From contig OZ240221.1 in the NCBI GenBank assembly GCA_965197675.1, positions 2,108,001-2,172,000 of the forward strand: a DNA stretch of 64,000 nucleotides, given 5' to 3'. Within the stretch, counting starts at the first letter, position 1, and every line of letters begins with the position of its first letter. Of the stretch, positions 53,255-62,027 are shown one piece after another. Source of the stretch: G965197675 sp965197675 (lineage in GTDB: Bacteria > Chloroflexota > Dehalococcoidia > Plut-88900). A model generated the notes under the pieces. That model was not told the DNA's origin and made no database searches. It was given only the letters and a program-made list of their open reading frames with translations. The translations under genes and the position numbers were made by a program.

Positions 53255-53431
53255 ATGCTGGATGCCATCTATGGGGATATGGTGGAGGAGAAGTGTATCG
53301 TGGCGATCACGTTCAACCCCGCCTTTAAGCCTCTGTTTGAGATTGCAACCACCCGGGAAGGTGGTGATGTAACCCCTATTACTACGACACCTCCAGACCT
53401 TTCCGGCCTAGAGGCGTCGACTTCGTGGTAG
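53255..53431 (+). pseudogene. C-terminal remnant of a serine recombinase (remnant 1)
   Basis: The frame reads MLDAIYGDMVEEKCIVAI then FKPLFEIATTREGGDV and ends LEASTSW with a stop at 53431. It aligns with the C-terminal end of the recombinase pseudogene at 57659-58319. It directly precedes the ssrA-like repeat at 53433. Confidence 0.75.
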
Positions 53432-53432
53432 C

Positions 53433-53470
53433 GGTGGAGACTGGGGAGAATCGAACTCCCCGGGAACGCG
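53433..53470 (-). repeat. ssrA 3'-end copy, attachment-site-like repeat 1
   Basis: The 30 bp at 53433-53462 match 28 of 30 with the ssrA 3' end at 58321-58350 (core GAATCGAACTCCCCG). Beyond it, GGGAACGCG is shared with repeat 2 (GGAAACGCG) but not with ssrA, as expected for a hybrid attachment site. The next 75 bp have no gene. Confidence 0.75.
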
Positions 53471-53551
53471 GTCTACACGTTTAATTGATTGTTGCGCAAT
53501 TCAACGACCACTCAGCGATTCTATGCTCCTAAGTTAAGGACGTCCGCAGCA

Positions 53552-54793
53552 CTACTGGGTGAATACCTCTCTCCTTAGACGATCCTCTATCTCCGTGTAA
53601 TGTTCTAATATGTAGGCCCAGTCCACCATTATTCCGAATTTCTGTCGCTCTTCTTCGGTCGGAGGCAGAATCTCAAGGGCATTCGTACCATACGCCGTCT
53701 TGCCGTTCGACATCCAGTACGGAACTTTCTCAGCGAATACGGATTGCAAACTCGGATCTATCAGGTAATCCAAGAACAGCTCTGCCAGGTCTTGCTTTTC
53801 TGTACCTCGCACTACCACGAAATAATCAATGGAACCAGCCACACCCTCTTGCGGAATTACTACGCCGAATCTCTCTGGCTGTCGTTGAGCAAGAGCAGCG
53901 ACGACCTCCGGCCCGGCGACTACAAGCTCAACATCACCACGTTCTAATGCCGCCGTTGCTTCGGCACCGGTAGTTTGCCACAATGCCACATCCAGCTCTT
54001 TCACTTTCGCTATGATTGTATCGAGCCCCTCTGCACTGTAGATCTCCCCTAAGCCTGGGGCATCATCTAGAGTCAATGCAGTGAATGAAAGTACTTGAAA
54101 CCAAAAGACAGAATCAAGACCTAACTTGCCTTGGGCTTCTGGACGCCACACATCTTGCCATAGTGTCGGTGTAAACCCTAGGGTCTGTTTATTGTAACCC
54201 AACGCAATAAAGAAAAAGTCGAATGGAACGCCATAAGAAATGTCCAGTCCCATCCCATGGTCGTCGGCGAAGAATGGGGAAATATCTTGATAATGCTGGA
54301 AGTTTCCCGTCCTAAGCTCGAGCCAAAGATCTTCTGCTATACCTCTGACAAAATCGGGCTGAAATACAGCGGCAACATCGTAAGGCGGCTCATCAGAGGG
54401 TGCTGCCAGAATAGTGGCGACTTCCTCACCGTAGGTAGGAATTAGCTCCACTTTTGCACCCGTGTCTTCTTCGAACTTGGAAACTATCGCCTCGTTGACT
54501 GCGTCGTACCAGCCTCCAGAAAAGGCTGTAACCTTGAGGGTCTCACCCTCGAAGGGTTTCTCGGTGATAGGGGAGGGCGACGGTGCTGGTGTTGCGGTTG
54601 GAGTGGCAGGGGTTGGAGTGGCAGGGGTTGGAGTTGCGGGGGGTGGTGTCGCGTCTGGCGGCTGGGGTGTAGCAGTGGCTGGCATTACTGTCGGGATTGG
54701 CGTCGCATCGTCTCCACAGGCTAAGGCTACCAATATCACGCCTATCAAAACAAAAGCCAATGCTACCCATTTAACCTTGCGTATTGTTATCAT
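53552..54793 (-). CDS. Extracellular solute-binding lipoprotein (family 1), paralogue 3
   Basis: A 413-residue relative of the binding proteins at 4633 and 7034, more diverged. The lipobox ILVALAC lies near residue 25 and the linker has repeated TPATP units. Mature domain: LKVTAFSGGWYDAVNEAI, YDVAAVFQPDFVRGIA, DISYGVPFDFFFIALGYNK, FAEKVPYWMSNGKTAYG. ATG at 54793 follows GGGGGAGGG; an upstream frame (54826) is not preferred. It lies between two ssrA-like repeats, as cargo. Confidence 0.88.
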   Translation of the reverse strand: MITIRKVKWVALAFVLIGVILVALACGDDATPIPTVMPATATPQPPDATPPPATPTPATPTPATPTATPAPSPSPITEKPFEGETLKVTAFSGGWYDAVNEAIVSKFEEDTGAKVELIPTYGEEVATILAAPSDEPPYDVAAVFQPDFVRGIAEDLWLELRTGNFQHYQDISPFFADDHGMGLDISYGVPFDFFFIALGYNKQTLGFTPTLWQDVWRPEAQGKLGLDSVFWFQVLSFTALTLDDAPGLGEIYSAEGLDTIIAKVKELDVALWQTTGAEATAALERGDVELVVAGPEVVAALAQRQPERFGVVIPQEGVAGSIDYFVVVRGTEKQDLAELFLDYLIDPSLQSVFAEKVPYWMSNGKTAYGTNALEILPPTEEERQKFGIMVDWAYILEHYTEIEDRLRREVFTQ

Positions 54794-55124
54794 AGGACCC
54801 TCCCCCAATTGGAGTAACTGATTCAACTATCGAGCGAACCCACATTTGATGGCTGTTAATCTCATCTTAAGGGTGCCCCCAACAGCGTACACGACTCAAC
54901 ACCTGATTGTATAAAACTGTGTACTCAACAATCAACCCTAATACTTGGAGCACGAAGTTAGGGAAAGATGATCCTACCGGTAGTGTAGGACTGACCTCTC
55001 ATGGTGTGCACAATATAGTCCTTAAATCATAGCGCGTCAACTTTGAGCTTTTTGTCACATTATTGACATTGCCAGAATTGGTTTGATAAAGTTCACTGGA
55101 CTATTAACGATAGGTGATAGCCTC

Positions 55125-56240
55125 ATGGACTTAAAGATTATCTCTGCCGATTCCCATGCTGAAGAACCCTTCTATTTGCATGATCGCCTCCCCGCAGAAT
55201 ATCGTAGTCGAGCGCCTAGAGCGGAAGAGAGAGACGGGGGAGTCTACATGGTCCAGGAAGGGCAGCGACCAGTTAGACAGGATATTGCTGGATCCAAATT
55301 GACCGAGGAGGATAAACGGAGAGAGTTTCGAGGTGGAACTGAAGCCAGTGGGATTGGTCGAGAAGCTGGCACAAACATTCCCTTGCGATTGGCTGACCTA
55401 GAAGAGGATGGCGTTGAGGCCGAGGTAATCTATCCCCAAGGTCTTTTCAAGATATGTGCTTCTCCCGATCCGGAGTATCAACTAGCTTTCTCACAGCTAT
55501 ACAACGACTGGTATCATGAGATATTTGGCGAGCACGGAGACAAATTTGCGGTTTCCGCTGTGATTCCCATGATAGACATACCTACTGCCATCAAGGAAGC
55601 TGAGCGAGTGGTAAAGATGGGTTACCGCTCACTATCGTTACCTGTGAGTATGCCCCTGTCCTACAACCGTCCGGATTACGAGCCCTTCTGGAAGACGGTA
55701 GAGGAAATGGAAGTCCCCATCGGGTTCCATGTTCTTATCCGAGGTGAAGAGCCGATTCCGGAAGACTTAGGGGAGGAAAACTCCTACGGAGCGGACTTGC
55801 TTTACATGACATTAGGCATGGCGGAGGCTATGAGTCCTCTCGTTGCACTGACCGCTGGAGGAGTGCTGCAAAACCATCCCAACTTGAAGTTCGTGTTGGT
55901 GGAGTGTGGTATTGGATGGCTGGCCTGGTGCCTGACTGCTATGGACGAGCTTAACGAGAAACGACATATGTGGCAGACTCCCAAGCTAGAGATGGAGCCC
56001 AGTGAGTACTTCAAGCGCCAGGGACATATCACATTCGGTGATGACGTGATCGGTCTGCGAAATCGAGACGTAACGGGGGTTGACTGCCTTATGTGGGGTA
56101 GCGATTACCCGCATGATGAAGGTACTTACCCTTACTCTCGGGAAGTGATAGCTCGCATCTTCAAGGACATACCAGAGGATGAGACCCGAAAGATCGTAGG
56201 CGGTAACGCAGCCAGGCTTTATAAATTTCCTCTTAACTAG
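55125..56240 (+). CDS. Amidohydrolase_2 family protein
   Basis: A 371-residue ACMSD-like protein, starting MDLKIISADSHAEEP. The motif DSHxxEP substitutes for DGHxxEP of the operon copies. VIYPQG near residue 105, FHVLIRG, LVECGIGWLAWCL near 270 and WGSDYPHDEGTYP near 330 are conserved. TTGACA at about 55067 and an AT-rich box at 55083 form a probable promoter, so the ATG at 55125 after GGTGATAG is chosen over a TTG at 55083. Cargo between ssrA-like repeats 1 and 2. Confidence 0.88.
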   Translation: MDLKIISADSHAEEPFYLHDRLPAEYRSRAPRAEERDGGVYMVQEGQRPVRQDIAGSKLTEEDKRREFRGGTEASGIGREAGTNIPLRLADLEEDGVEAEVIYPQGLFKICASPDPEYQLAFSQLYNDWYHEIFGEHGDKFAVSAVIPMIDIPTAIKEAERVVKMGYRSLSLPVSMPLSYNRPDYEPFWKTVEEMEVPIGFHVLIRGEEPIPEDLGEENSYGADLLYMTLGMAEAMSPLVALTAGGVLQNHPNLKFVLVECGIGWLAWCLTAMDELNEKRHMWQTPKLEMEPSEYFKRQGHITFGDDVIGLRNRDVTGVDCLMWGSDYPHDEGTYPYSREVIARIFKDIPEDETRKIVGGNAARLYKFPLN

Positions 56241-56269
56241 GGCGGATAGTACTTCCTAATGTCGCCCCT

Positions 56270-56311
56270 ATAACGACGCTGCCCCCAGACCCTTTCAGCC
56301 CACAGGCATAG
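56270..56311 (+). pseudogene. C-terminal remnant of a serine recombinase (remnant 2)
   Basis: Only about 13 codons remain (ITTLPPDPFSPQA, stop at 56311), matching ITTTPPELFSREA of the recombinase pseudogene and the corresponding stretch of remnant 1. It precedes repeat 2 by 13 bp, the same order as at the other two sites. Confidence 0.55.
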
Positions 56312-56324
56312 ACTTCGTGTTCGT

Positions 56325-56362
56325 GGTGGAGGTGGGGGAGAGTCGAACTCCCCGGAAACGCG
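56325..56362 (-). repeat. ssrA 3'-end copy, attachment-site-like repeat 2
   Basis: The 30 bp 56325-56354 match 28 of 30 with 58321-58350. The following GGAAACGCG matches repeat 1 rather than ssrA. The rest of 56241-56575 holds no gene. Confidence 0.75.
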
Positions 56363-56575
56363 AATTTGCCGTGTTGCTACTAGCGGTCTAGCTTTTATTA
56401 CTCCTAGGAGATCTGGGGCTAGGTTAAAAGCACTAAAAAGTTCTCTGCGTTGAGAGCCAATACAAGAAAAATGATGAGGTTTTGACGGGTTATAAGGGAG
56501 CTAACCATACGCCAATACCGATCGCTAGAGTATCATTGGACTTGAGGGATGTGGCAGGACTAACAGGAGGAGAAT

Positions 56576-57658
56576 ATGGCGAGGTTGTCGTTTGGGGTGA
56601 TTGATGCAGATGGTCACATAAATGAACCCGAAGTTCGGCTCAGAGAATACATTGAAGGACCGTATGGCGAGCAGAAAAAGCTTCACCACTACATCCCCGA
56701 CGAACATGGACGCGTCGGCGACAGTGTAGTAGCTGCCGACGCTTCTTACATGGACTCCACCCTTGGTGGGAAGCTGGGAAACCACGGCGGCCCCGATTTC
56801 CCCACTCCCCAAGATTGGCTAGACACTGCGGACAAGGGTGGTATGGAGACCATTTTTCTGTTCCCCACTACCTTACTGACGTATTCTTACATTATCGACC
56901 CCGACTATCTGATAGCTGTGACCCGAGCCTACAACAACTATGTATACCAAGAGTGGCTCAAATACAGTCCTAGGTTCAAGTCGGTTGCTCTCATGCCACT
57001 GATGGATGTAGATGAATCCATCAAGGAGATGCGACGCTGTATCACCGACCTGGGGTACTCCGGCATCTTCGTAGCTGCAGTAGGCTTCGGTTTGCTGGGG
57101 GAGAAGCAACTTCATCCTCTCTACGCTGAAGCGGAGAAGCTTGGGGCATTCATTGCGGTTCATGGCGGCCACGCGACCGCGGAATATATGAGGTACACCA
57201 AGTTCATCCAGCGCCATACTATTGGTTTTCCTGTGTCCAACATGATGCAGATGATGCACATGACCTATGAGGGGGTATTTGAAAGGTTCCCTAGCCTGAG
57301 GGTAGGTTATTTGGAGGCTGGTTGCACCTGGGTGCCCTATCTTCTAAATCGGATGGATGAGGAGTGGGAGAAACGAGGTTGGTTTGAGACACCGAACTGC
57401 ATAAAGAAGCCTAGCGAATACATAAAAAGCGGACGGGTATTTATCCACGCCGAACCAGGCGAGGAACTCATCCCTGAGGTGATCAAAGTAATGGGTGTGA
57501 ATAAACTCTTCTATGCCTCCGATTGGCCTCATTGGGACAACGAGTATCCCGAAAGCATCCAGCACATCTGGCGGCGCGAAGACCTGACCGAGCAGGACAA
57601 GAAAGCCATTTTGCGGGACAACGCCATGGAGATGTACCATCTCCAAAATGACAAGTAG
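56576..57658 (+). CDS. Amidohydrolase_2 family protein
   Basis: A 360-residue ACMSD-like protein, starting MARLSFGVIDADGHINEP. ETIFLFPTTLLTYSY near residue 92, AYNNYVYQEWLKYSPRF near 120, VHGGHATAEYMR near 198, VGYLEAGCTWVPYLLNRMDEEW near 240 and FYASDWPHWDNEYP near 310 complete the fold; the C-terminal His is in DWPHWD. AGGAGGAGAAT precedes the ATG. Its stop codon abuts the truncated recombinase sequence, so it lies exactly at a rearrangement junction. Cargo between repeats 2 and 3. Confidence 0.9.
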   Translation: MARLSFGVIDADGHINEPEVRLREYIEGPYGEQKKLHHYIPDEHGRVGDSVVAADASYMDSTLGGKLGNHGGPDFPTPQDWLDTADKGGMETIFLFPTTLLTYSYIIDPDYLIAVTRAYNNYVYQEWLKYSPRFKSVALMPLMDVDESIKEMRRCITDLGYSGIFVAAVGFGLLGEKQLHPLYAEAEKLGAFIAVHGGHATAEYMRYTKFIQRHTIGFPVSNMMQMMHMTYEGVFERFPSLRVGYLEAGCTWVPYLLNRMDEEWEKRGWFETPNCIKKPSEYIKSGRVFIHAEPGEELIPEVIKVMGVNKLFYASDWPHWDNEYPESIQHIWRREDLTEQDKKAILRDNAMEMYHLQNDK

Positions 57659-58319
57659 CGTCTGCTTGTCTTCCGAGAGCTATTGCAGGATGCAACCGCT
57701 GGCCAGTTCGACGTTGTAGTAGTCCATACCCTTGATAGATGGCCCCGGAATCTGAAGGTGACCTTGGATACGGTATCCCAGCTACGTCGGAACAACGCAG
57801 AGTTGGTATCCATCACCGAGAACATCGCCTGTCCAATCCTCAAGGGCGCCTCTTTACCCAGATGTTGGGCGCGTTTGCAGAGTATTATTCGCGGGCCCTG
57901 TGCACCCACGTGAAGAAAGGGACTTGACGCACCAGAGGTTGAAGGGTCTGGGGCAGGTGTATCTGGATGGGCTTGTTCAGATAGAAGAATACCGGTGTCA
58001 GAAGCGGCCACTCGAGGAAAAGCTATCAGGGTTGATGATACCTGGGATAGATGCATCTATGCAGGCTGGGAAGCTGCTATAGGGCCTTCCGAAGCTATGG
58101 CAGGAAGTTGACCTGGGTGAAAGGCACAGGATACTAACAGTCATGCTGGATGCTGATTACGTAGATGCCAAGGAGGAAAAGTCGGTGGTAGCCATAAGGC
58201 CGAAGTCCGCCTTCAGGCCTTTGTTTGAGATTGCACCCAACCGAGAAGGTGGTGATGTAGCCCTTATAACTACGACGCCCCCAGAACTTTTCAGCCGGGA
58301 GGCGTCGATTTGGTGTTCG
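57659..58319 (+). pseudogene. Degraded large serine recombinase next to ssrA
   Basis: Pieces of one recombinase appear in order across frameshifts and deletions. From 57659 the resolvase domain reads GQFDVVVVHTLDRWPRNLKV then LVSITENI; after a frameshift, GRLFTQMLGAFAEYYSRAL; then a coiled-coil stretch LGQVYLDGLVQIEEYRCQK, GLPKLWQEVDLGERHRILTV and the C-terminal SAFRPLFEIAPNREGGDV. The N-terminal strand with the catalytic Ser and most of the recombinase and zinc-ribbon domains are missing. It ends at the ssrA 3' end, as expected for an integrase of an ssrA-targeting element. Confidence 0.88.
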
Positions 58320-58674
58320 TGGTGGAGACGGGGGAGAGTCGAACTCCCCGTCCAAAAGGTTTTTCCTCAGGGCTACTACAGGTTTAGTCGGCTCTTAAGT
58401 CTTCCCCTAGCAGATCTCAACCGACGGGGTTTCTACCAGGCTAGCCGATGGATCTTGAGCAGCTCTTATCGACATATGAGTTGCAGCACCTCGAATGAAT
58501 GGCACCCATTCTCTGCCTCCGAGGATAGCCTGAGATGGGCGGACTACCTTATATTAGGCAGCCTGGGCTAACTGAGTTTCGTCAGTTACTTTTTGCCACT
58601 TGTTTTGCGAGGGTAGCGGCACCTCGACCTGCAACCCTGAAGAAATACACCTCCTGTCGAATCCACGCGTCCCC
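58320..58674 (-). ncRNA. ssrA: Transfer-messenger RNA
   Basis: On the minus strand the 5' end GGGGACGCGTGGATTCGACA and the 3' end GAGTTCGACTCTCC...CGTCTCCACCA are typical of tmRNA. The acceptor pairs GGGGACG with CGTCTCC and the T-arm is six base pairs. The resume-codon region reads CCTCGCAAAACAAGTGGC; the reading-frame problem of the tag is given in the findings. smpB lies 40 bp upstream on the same strand. The 3' end is the target of integrating elements. Rescues stalled ribosomes with SmpB. Confidence 0.95.
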
Positions 58675-58714
58675 GTCTTGACCAGTTATATTATAGCATG
58701 CCTAGACCCTGAGG

Positions 58715-59224
58715 TTACTGTCTTGGGAAGGGGAGTTTGTTGATTTCGTGCCTCATCACTCGCTGCATTTGCCTTTTTGCATCCCTCTCGGCGATTTGTC
58801 TACGCTTATCGTACTGTCTCTTCCCCTTCGCCAGGGCGAGGTCTATTTTGGCGTGGTGATGCTTGATGTAAAGCTTCAATGGAATCAGAGCTAGTCCCTT
58901 TTCCTCTGCTTTTCCTCTGAGGTTGTCGATCTCGTCTCTATGAAGCAGCAGTTTGCGCGGTCGAGTCGGCTCATGGTTGTACCTGTTCGCTCCTGGGTAG
59001 TGAGCTATGTGGGCATTGAATAGCCACATCTCACCATCCTCGGTGCGAGCAAAGGAGTCGCGAATGTTCACCCTTCCTTCGCGGATGGACTTTATCTCAG
59101 TTCCCGTCAGGACTAGGCCAGCCTCCACAGTCTCCAGGACTGTATAGTCGTGATATGCCTTCCTGTTGACAGTGATGGTCTTCACGGCAGCTTCTTTGAA
59201 TGGGTGAAGTGGAAATCGATTCAA
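58715..59224 (-). CDS. smpB: SsrA-binding protein SmpB
   Basis: Encodes the tmRNA partner for ribosome rescue. NRKAYHDYTVLETVEAGLVL, GTEIKSIREGRVNIRDSFA, HEPTRPRKLLLHRDEID, IPLKLYIKHHHAKIDLALAKG and the basic tail KRQYDKRRQIAERDAKRQ are all present. A TTG at 59224 overlaps the stop of the ctp gene and adds 13 residues before VKTITVNRK; a GTG at 59185 is the other possible start and would match the usual length (about 156 residues). Order ctp-smpB-ssrA on the minus strand. Confidence 0.95.
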   Translation of the reverse strand: MNRFPLHPFKEAAVKTITVNRKAYHDYTVLETVEAGLVLTGTEIKSIREGRVNIRDSFARTEDGEMWLFNAHIAHYPGANRYNHEPTRPRKLLLHRDEIDNLRGKAEEKGLALIPLKLYIKHHHAKIDLALAKGKRQYDKRRQIAERDAKRQMQRVMRHEINKLPFPRQ

Positions 59225-60651
59225 GTACCCTCACTAAGCAGGTCTTCTAGATAGGCTATGGCCGCATCCATCTGGACGTCGCCTTCCTCCGCTAAAATCC
59301 GTTGAGTTAGGTTGACCTGAATATCAGGTGTGATACCTGTGCCCTCGATCAGCCTGCCATTAGGGGTAAACCAGCGAGCGAAGGTCACGTAGACACCGGA
59401 ACCATCACTCAATCCTTTCAAGTGAGTCACGCTGCCCTTTCCAAAGGTTTGTTCTCCTATGATAGGGCCACGGTTATGATCTTGCAGCGCTCCAGCCAAT
59501 ACCTCGGCGCCACTGGCGCTGAACTCATTTACGAGGATTGCTAGAGGAGTGTAGGATGCTAGGCCTCCGGGCCTAGCGTTGACGTCTATCCTGTGTCCAG
59601 AGTTATCCTCCTCGTACAAGATTAGGCCTTCGTCTATGAACTGGTCCGCGACTGCTACAGTCTCCACTAGAAGCCCTCCCGGATTGGTTCGCAGGTCTAT
59701 TATCAGCGCTTTCGTATCCAATTCTCTAATTTGCGTCAACGCGTCCTCTAGCTCGGAAGGCGTCCTTTGGGTGAACTGGGTTATGCGTATTGTGCTTATT
59801 TCATCAGTCTCTTGATTGAGAGAAACACTTGTTACTTGTACAACATCCCTAACCACTGTTATATCCATGGGATGCTCTTCATCCTCGTGCTGTACTAACA
59901 GGGTAACGGGTGTGCCTCTAGGGCCTTTGATCCTGGCTATGGCCTCGTGAAGGGTCATCTCATTGGTGGGCACTCCATCGACAGCCATCAGCAGGTCTCC
60001 AGCTAATATACCTGCTCGATCTGCTGGCGTACCTGGAATTGGGGCGATCACTATCAAGAATCCATCTTCGTTGGTCTCAACGAAGGCGCCTATACCCTCA
60101 AAAGAACCCTGTAGATCTTCTTGGTCCAACTTAAGGGTTTCTTCGTTCAGGAAGATAGTGTAGGGGTCATCCAAGGCATCGACTATGCCGTTTATGGCAG
60201 CCTCGTTGAGCTCTGATACGGATATGCGGCCCTCTTCGACGAAGCTCTGGTAGGCATATGCCCACACCTCGTAGGCGTCCCTTAGCTCAGGGCCTCCAGG
60301 CCCGTCGAAAAATCCTCCTACGTTCCTTAGCCTAATGACCATGTCTCGAGCCTCTACCAAAGAGAGGTCGGTAGACTGGGCAACATCCAGAATCTCCAGG
60401 ATAGCTCCATCGCTCAGAGCTCGATTGTCCAATGAGTCGTTTTCCACGAAATCTCTCTGAATCAACTTCCAAGCCTCGAGCAAGGGCTGGCCTTCATCGG
60501 GTATCTCGATGGTGGCTAGGGCAGTCGGACTGGGGTCAAGGGAAGGAGGAGCTGTGGTATGAGATACACCGCAAGACAGAGCGATAAGTGCTACTGCCAG
60601 GAGGAGTTTCAGGGCTAGGGTCTTCTTAAACCGAGGTATGGAGTGAGTCAT
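59221..60651 (-). CDS. ctp: S41 C-terminal processing peptidase, lipoprotein
   Basis: A 476-residue Ctp/Prc-type serine protease outside the membrane. The N-terminus has a basic start, hydrophobic core and lipobox LIALSC near residue 27. A PDZ domain follows at about 185-270 (GSFEGIGAFVET, APIPGTPADRAGILAGDLLMAVDG). The S41 core has the catalytic Ser in NEFSASGAEVLAGAL near 370 and the Lys in GEQTFGKGSV near 395. Its stop overlaps the smpB start by four bases (TTGA), so translation is probably coupled. Confidence 0.95.
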   Translation of the reverse strand: MTHSIPRFKKTLALKLLLAVALIALSCGVSHTTAPPSLDPSPTALATIEIPDEGQPLLEAWKLIQRDFVENDSLDNRALSDGAILEILDVAQSTDLSLVEARDMVIRLRNVGGFFDGPGGPELRDAYEVWAYAYQSFVEEGRISVSELNEAAINGIVDALDDPYTIFLNEETLKLDQEDLQGSFEGIGAFVETNEDGFLIVIAPIPGTPADRAGILAGDLLMAVDGVPTNEMTLHEAIARIKGPRGTPVTLLVQHEDEEHPMDITVVRDVVQVTSVSLNQETDEISTIRITQFTQRTPSELEDALTQIRELDTKALIIDLRTNPGGLLVETVAVADQFIDEGLILYEEDNSGHRIDVNARPGGLASYTPLAILVNEFSASGAEVLAGALQDHNRGPIIGEQTFGKGSVTHLKGLSDGSGVYVTFARWFTPNGRLIEGTGITPDIQVNLTQRILAEEGDVQMDAAIAYLEDLLSEGT

Positions 60652-60757
60652 CAGGTTTTTCCAGGTTAGAGAAAAAGTTTAGCATACTGTTAGTTGCGAC
60701 ACTATTGGGAAAGGATGCGTCATCATATAAAACTGCATCTGGGCTTAGAGAATTTTG

Positions 60758-60786
60758 TTGACACTTGATGGGTTCGTCCATAAAAT
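60758..60786 (+). promoter_or_regulatory. Sigma-70 promoter of the zinc-ribbon / RNase HI operon
   Basis: TTGACA (60758-60763), 17-bp spacer, TAAAAT (60781-60786). Leader of about 75 bases to the ATG at 60870. Confidence 0.75.
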
Positions 60787-60869
60787 GACCAAGCACCAAT
60801 GATTCCTCTCGGTCTTGTAGGTGATACACTCCATCTTCTCTCCAAAGGCTTTATCATCGAGGTCTACTC

Positions 60870-61571
60870 ATGACTGGTGGAAGATCTCTTTTCGATTTGC
60901 ATCTGACAGATACGGAGATTGATCAGCGAGAGACAGCTCTCGGTGATGTGCTCCGTGAGCTAGAGAATGAGAGCCTCCTCAAACAGGCCCAGCAAAAAGC
61001 CCTAGAACGCCAGGAAACCTTGAATGCCTTGCAGGCAGAGCTAAGAGATTCCGAGGCGTCAATAGCCGACATTCAAGCCAAGCTAAATCCTCTAGAGAAG
61101 AAGATATACAGCGGCTCAGTGCAGAATCCTAGAGAGTTGGAGGCGTTTCAGCAGGAGTCCCAAATCCTCAAAAGGCGTCTGGGCGAAGAAGAAGATGGAT
61201 CACTGGCCTTCATGGAAAAAGTGGAGGCCGCTGAAGACATCTTGAAGAAGGCTGAAGAAGAGCTTGTTAGGGTTGAGAAACAGAGGCAACAGGACATCGA
61301 AAGACTTTCGTTGGAGAAATCGGTTCTTGAAAGAGAGCTGAGCAATCTAGGTGACAAGCGGGAAAATATGGTGTCCGGTATCGAAACTACGGCTATAAAG
61401 CTATATGAATCCTTGCGCTCTTCCAAGTCTGGAGGAGCAGTAGCTAAGGTGGAAAGAGGTATGTGCCAGGGGTGTCGGATCTCTCTTCCTGTGGGAGCGG
61501 TTCAGCAGGCAAGGATGGGACGTACAGTGGTCCAGTGTACCAGTTGCGGACGTATCCTATACGTTAGCTAG
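60870..61571 (+). CDS. Coiled-coil protein with C-terminal C4 zinc ribbon (DUF164-like)
   Basis: A 233-residue protein. Residues 5-190 form a long antiparallel coiled coil typical of the C4-type zinc-ribbon family (formerly DUF164). The C-terminus carries MCQGCRISLPVG and QCTSCGRILYV, the four Cys of the ribbon. Members bind nucleic acid in some reports; role here unknown. RNase HI-like gene follows after 30 bp. Promoter at 60758. Confidence 0.9.
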   Translation: MTGGRSLFDLHLTDTEIDQRETALGDVLRELENESLLKQAQQKALERQETLNALQAELRDSEASIADIQAKLNPLEKKIYSGSVQNPRELEAFQQESQILKRRLGEEEDGSLAFMEKVEAAEDILKKAEEELVRVEKQRQQDIERLSLEKSVLERELSNLGDKRENMVSGIETTAIKLYESLRSSKSGGAVAKVERGMCQGCRISLPVGAVQQARMGRTVVQCTSCGRILYVS

Positions 61572-61601
61572 AAACCTCAAGACCGTTCGGAGAACGAACA
61601 C

Positions 61602-62027
61602 GTGGGAACATTGCAGAAGGCTGTCATTTACGCAGACGGCTGTTCTAGGGGCAATCCTGGAGCGGCGGCCATCGGCGGGGTGATTCAGGACTCATCGGGC
61701 TCGATTGTGGGAAGCGTAAGTCAGGCTATAGGGAGAGCCACTAATAACGTCGCCGAATACAAGTCCCTTATTGCCACCCTGACGCTCGCCCTGGATTTGG
61801 GAGCAAGCTCCGTGGACGTAAGGATGGACTCTGAGTTGGTAGTAAAACAGGTCCAAGGAGAATACAAGACGAAAAATCTTGGCCTAAAGCCATTACTGAA
61901 GAGCGTTCAAAATCTACTTAAGGAGTTCGACTACTACTGTATAAAGCATGTCCCCCGGGAGCAGAACAAGATGGCGGATTCCCTGTGTAACAAAGCCCTC
62001 GATAACGTCAAAACGCGTTTCGTCTAA
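61602..62027 (+). CDS. Ribonuclease HI family protein
   Basis: A 141-residue RNase H-fold protein. The acidic catalytic residues sit in IYADGCSRGNPG (Asp), VAEYKSL (Glu), VRMDSELVV (Asp) and QNKMADSL (Asp). It lacks the basic handle region, as in the short bacterial/archaeal RNase HI group. GTG start after CGGAGAACG. It would cut the RNA strand of RNA:DNA hybrids. Paired with the zinc-ribbon protein upstream, a common conserved pair. Confidence 0.92.
   Translation: MGTLQKAVIYADGCSRGNPGAAAIGGVIQDSSGSIVGSVSQAIGRATNNVAEYKSLIATLTLALDLGASSVDVRMDSELVVKQVQGEYKTKNLGLKPLLKSVQNLLKEFDYYCIKHVPREQNKMADSLCNKALDNVKTRFV

Noticed and set aside
53432..53540. A tRNA-Ser-like gene on the minus strand including the ssrA-like T-arm
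   Set aside because: A D-arm-like GCTGAGTGGTCG is visible but the acceptor stem has two mismatches and no credible anticodon arm forms. The T-arm half is better explained as an ssrA 3'-end copy.
58143..58571. 142-codon open frame extending through ssrA on the plus strand
   Set aside because: The first part is the decayed recombinase C-terminus; the rest is antisense to tmRNA.
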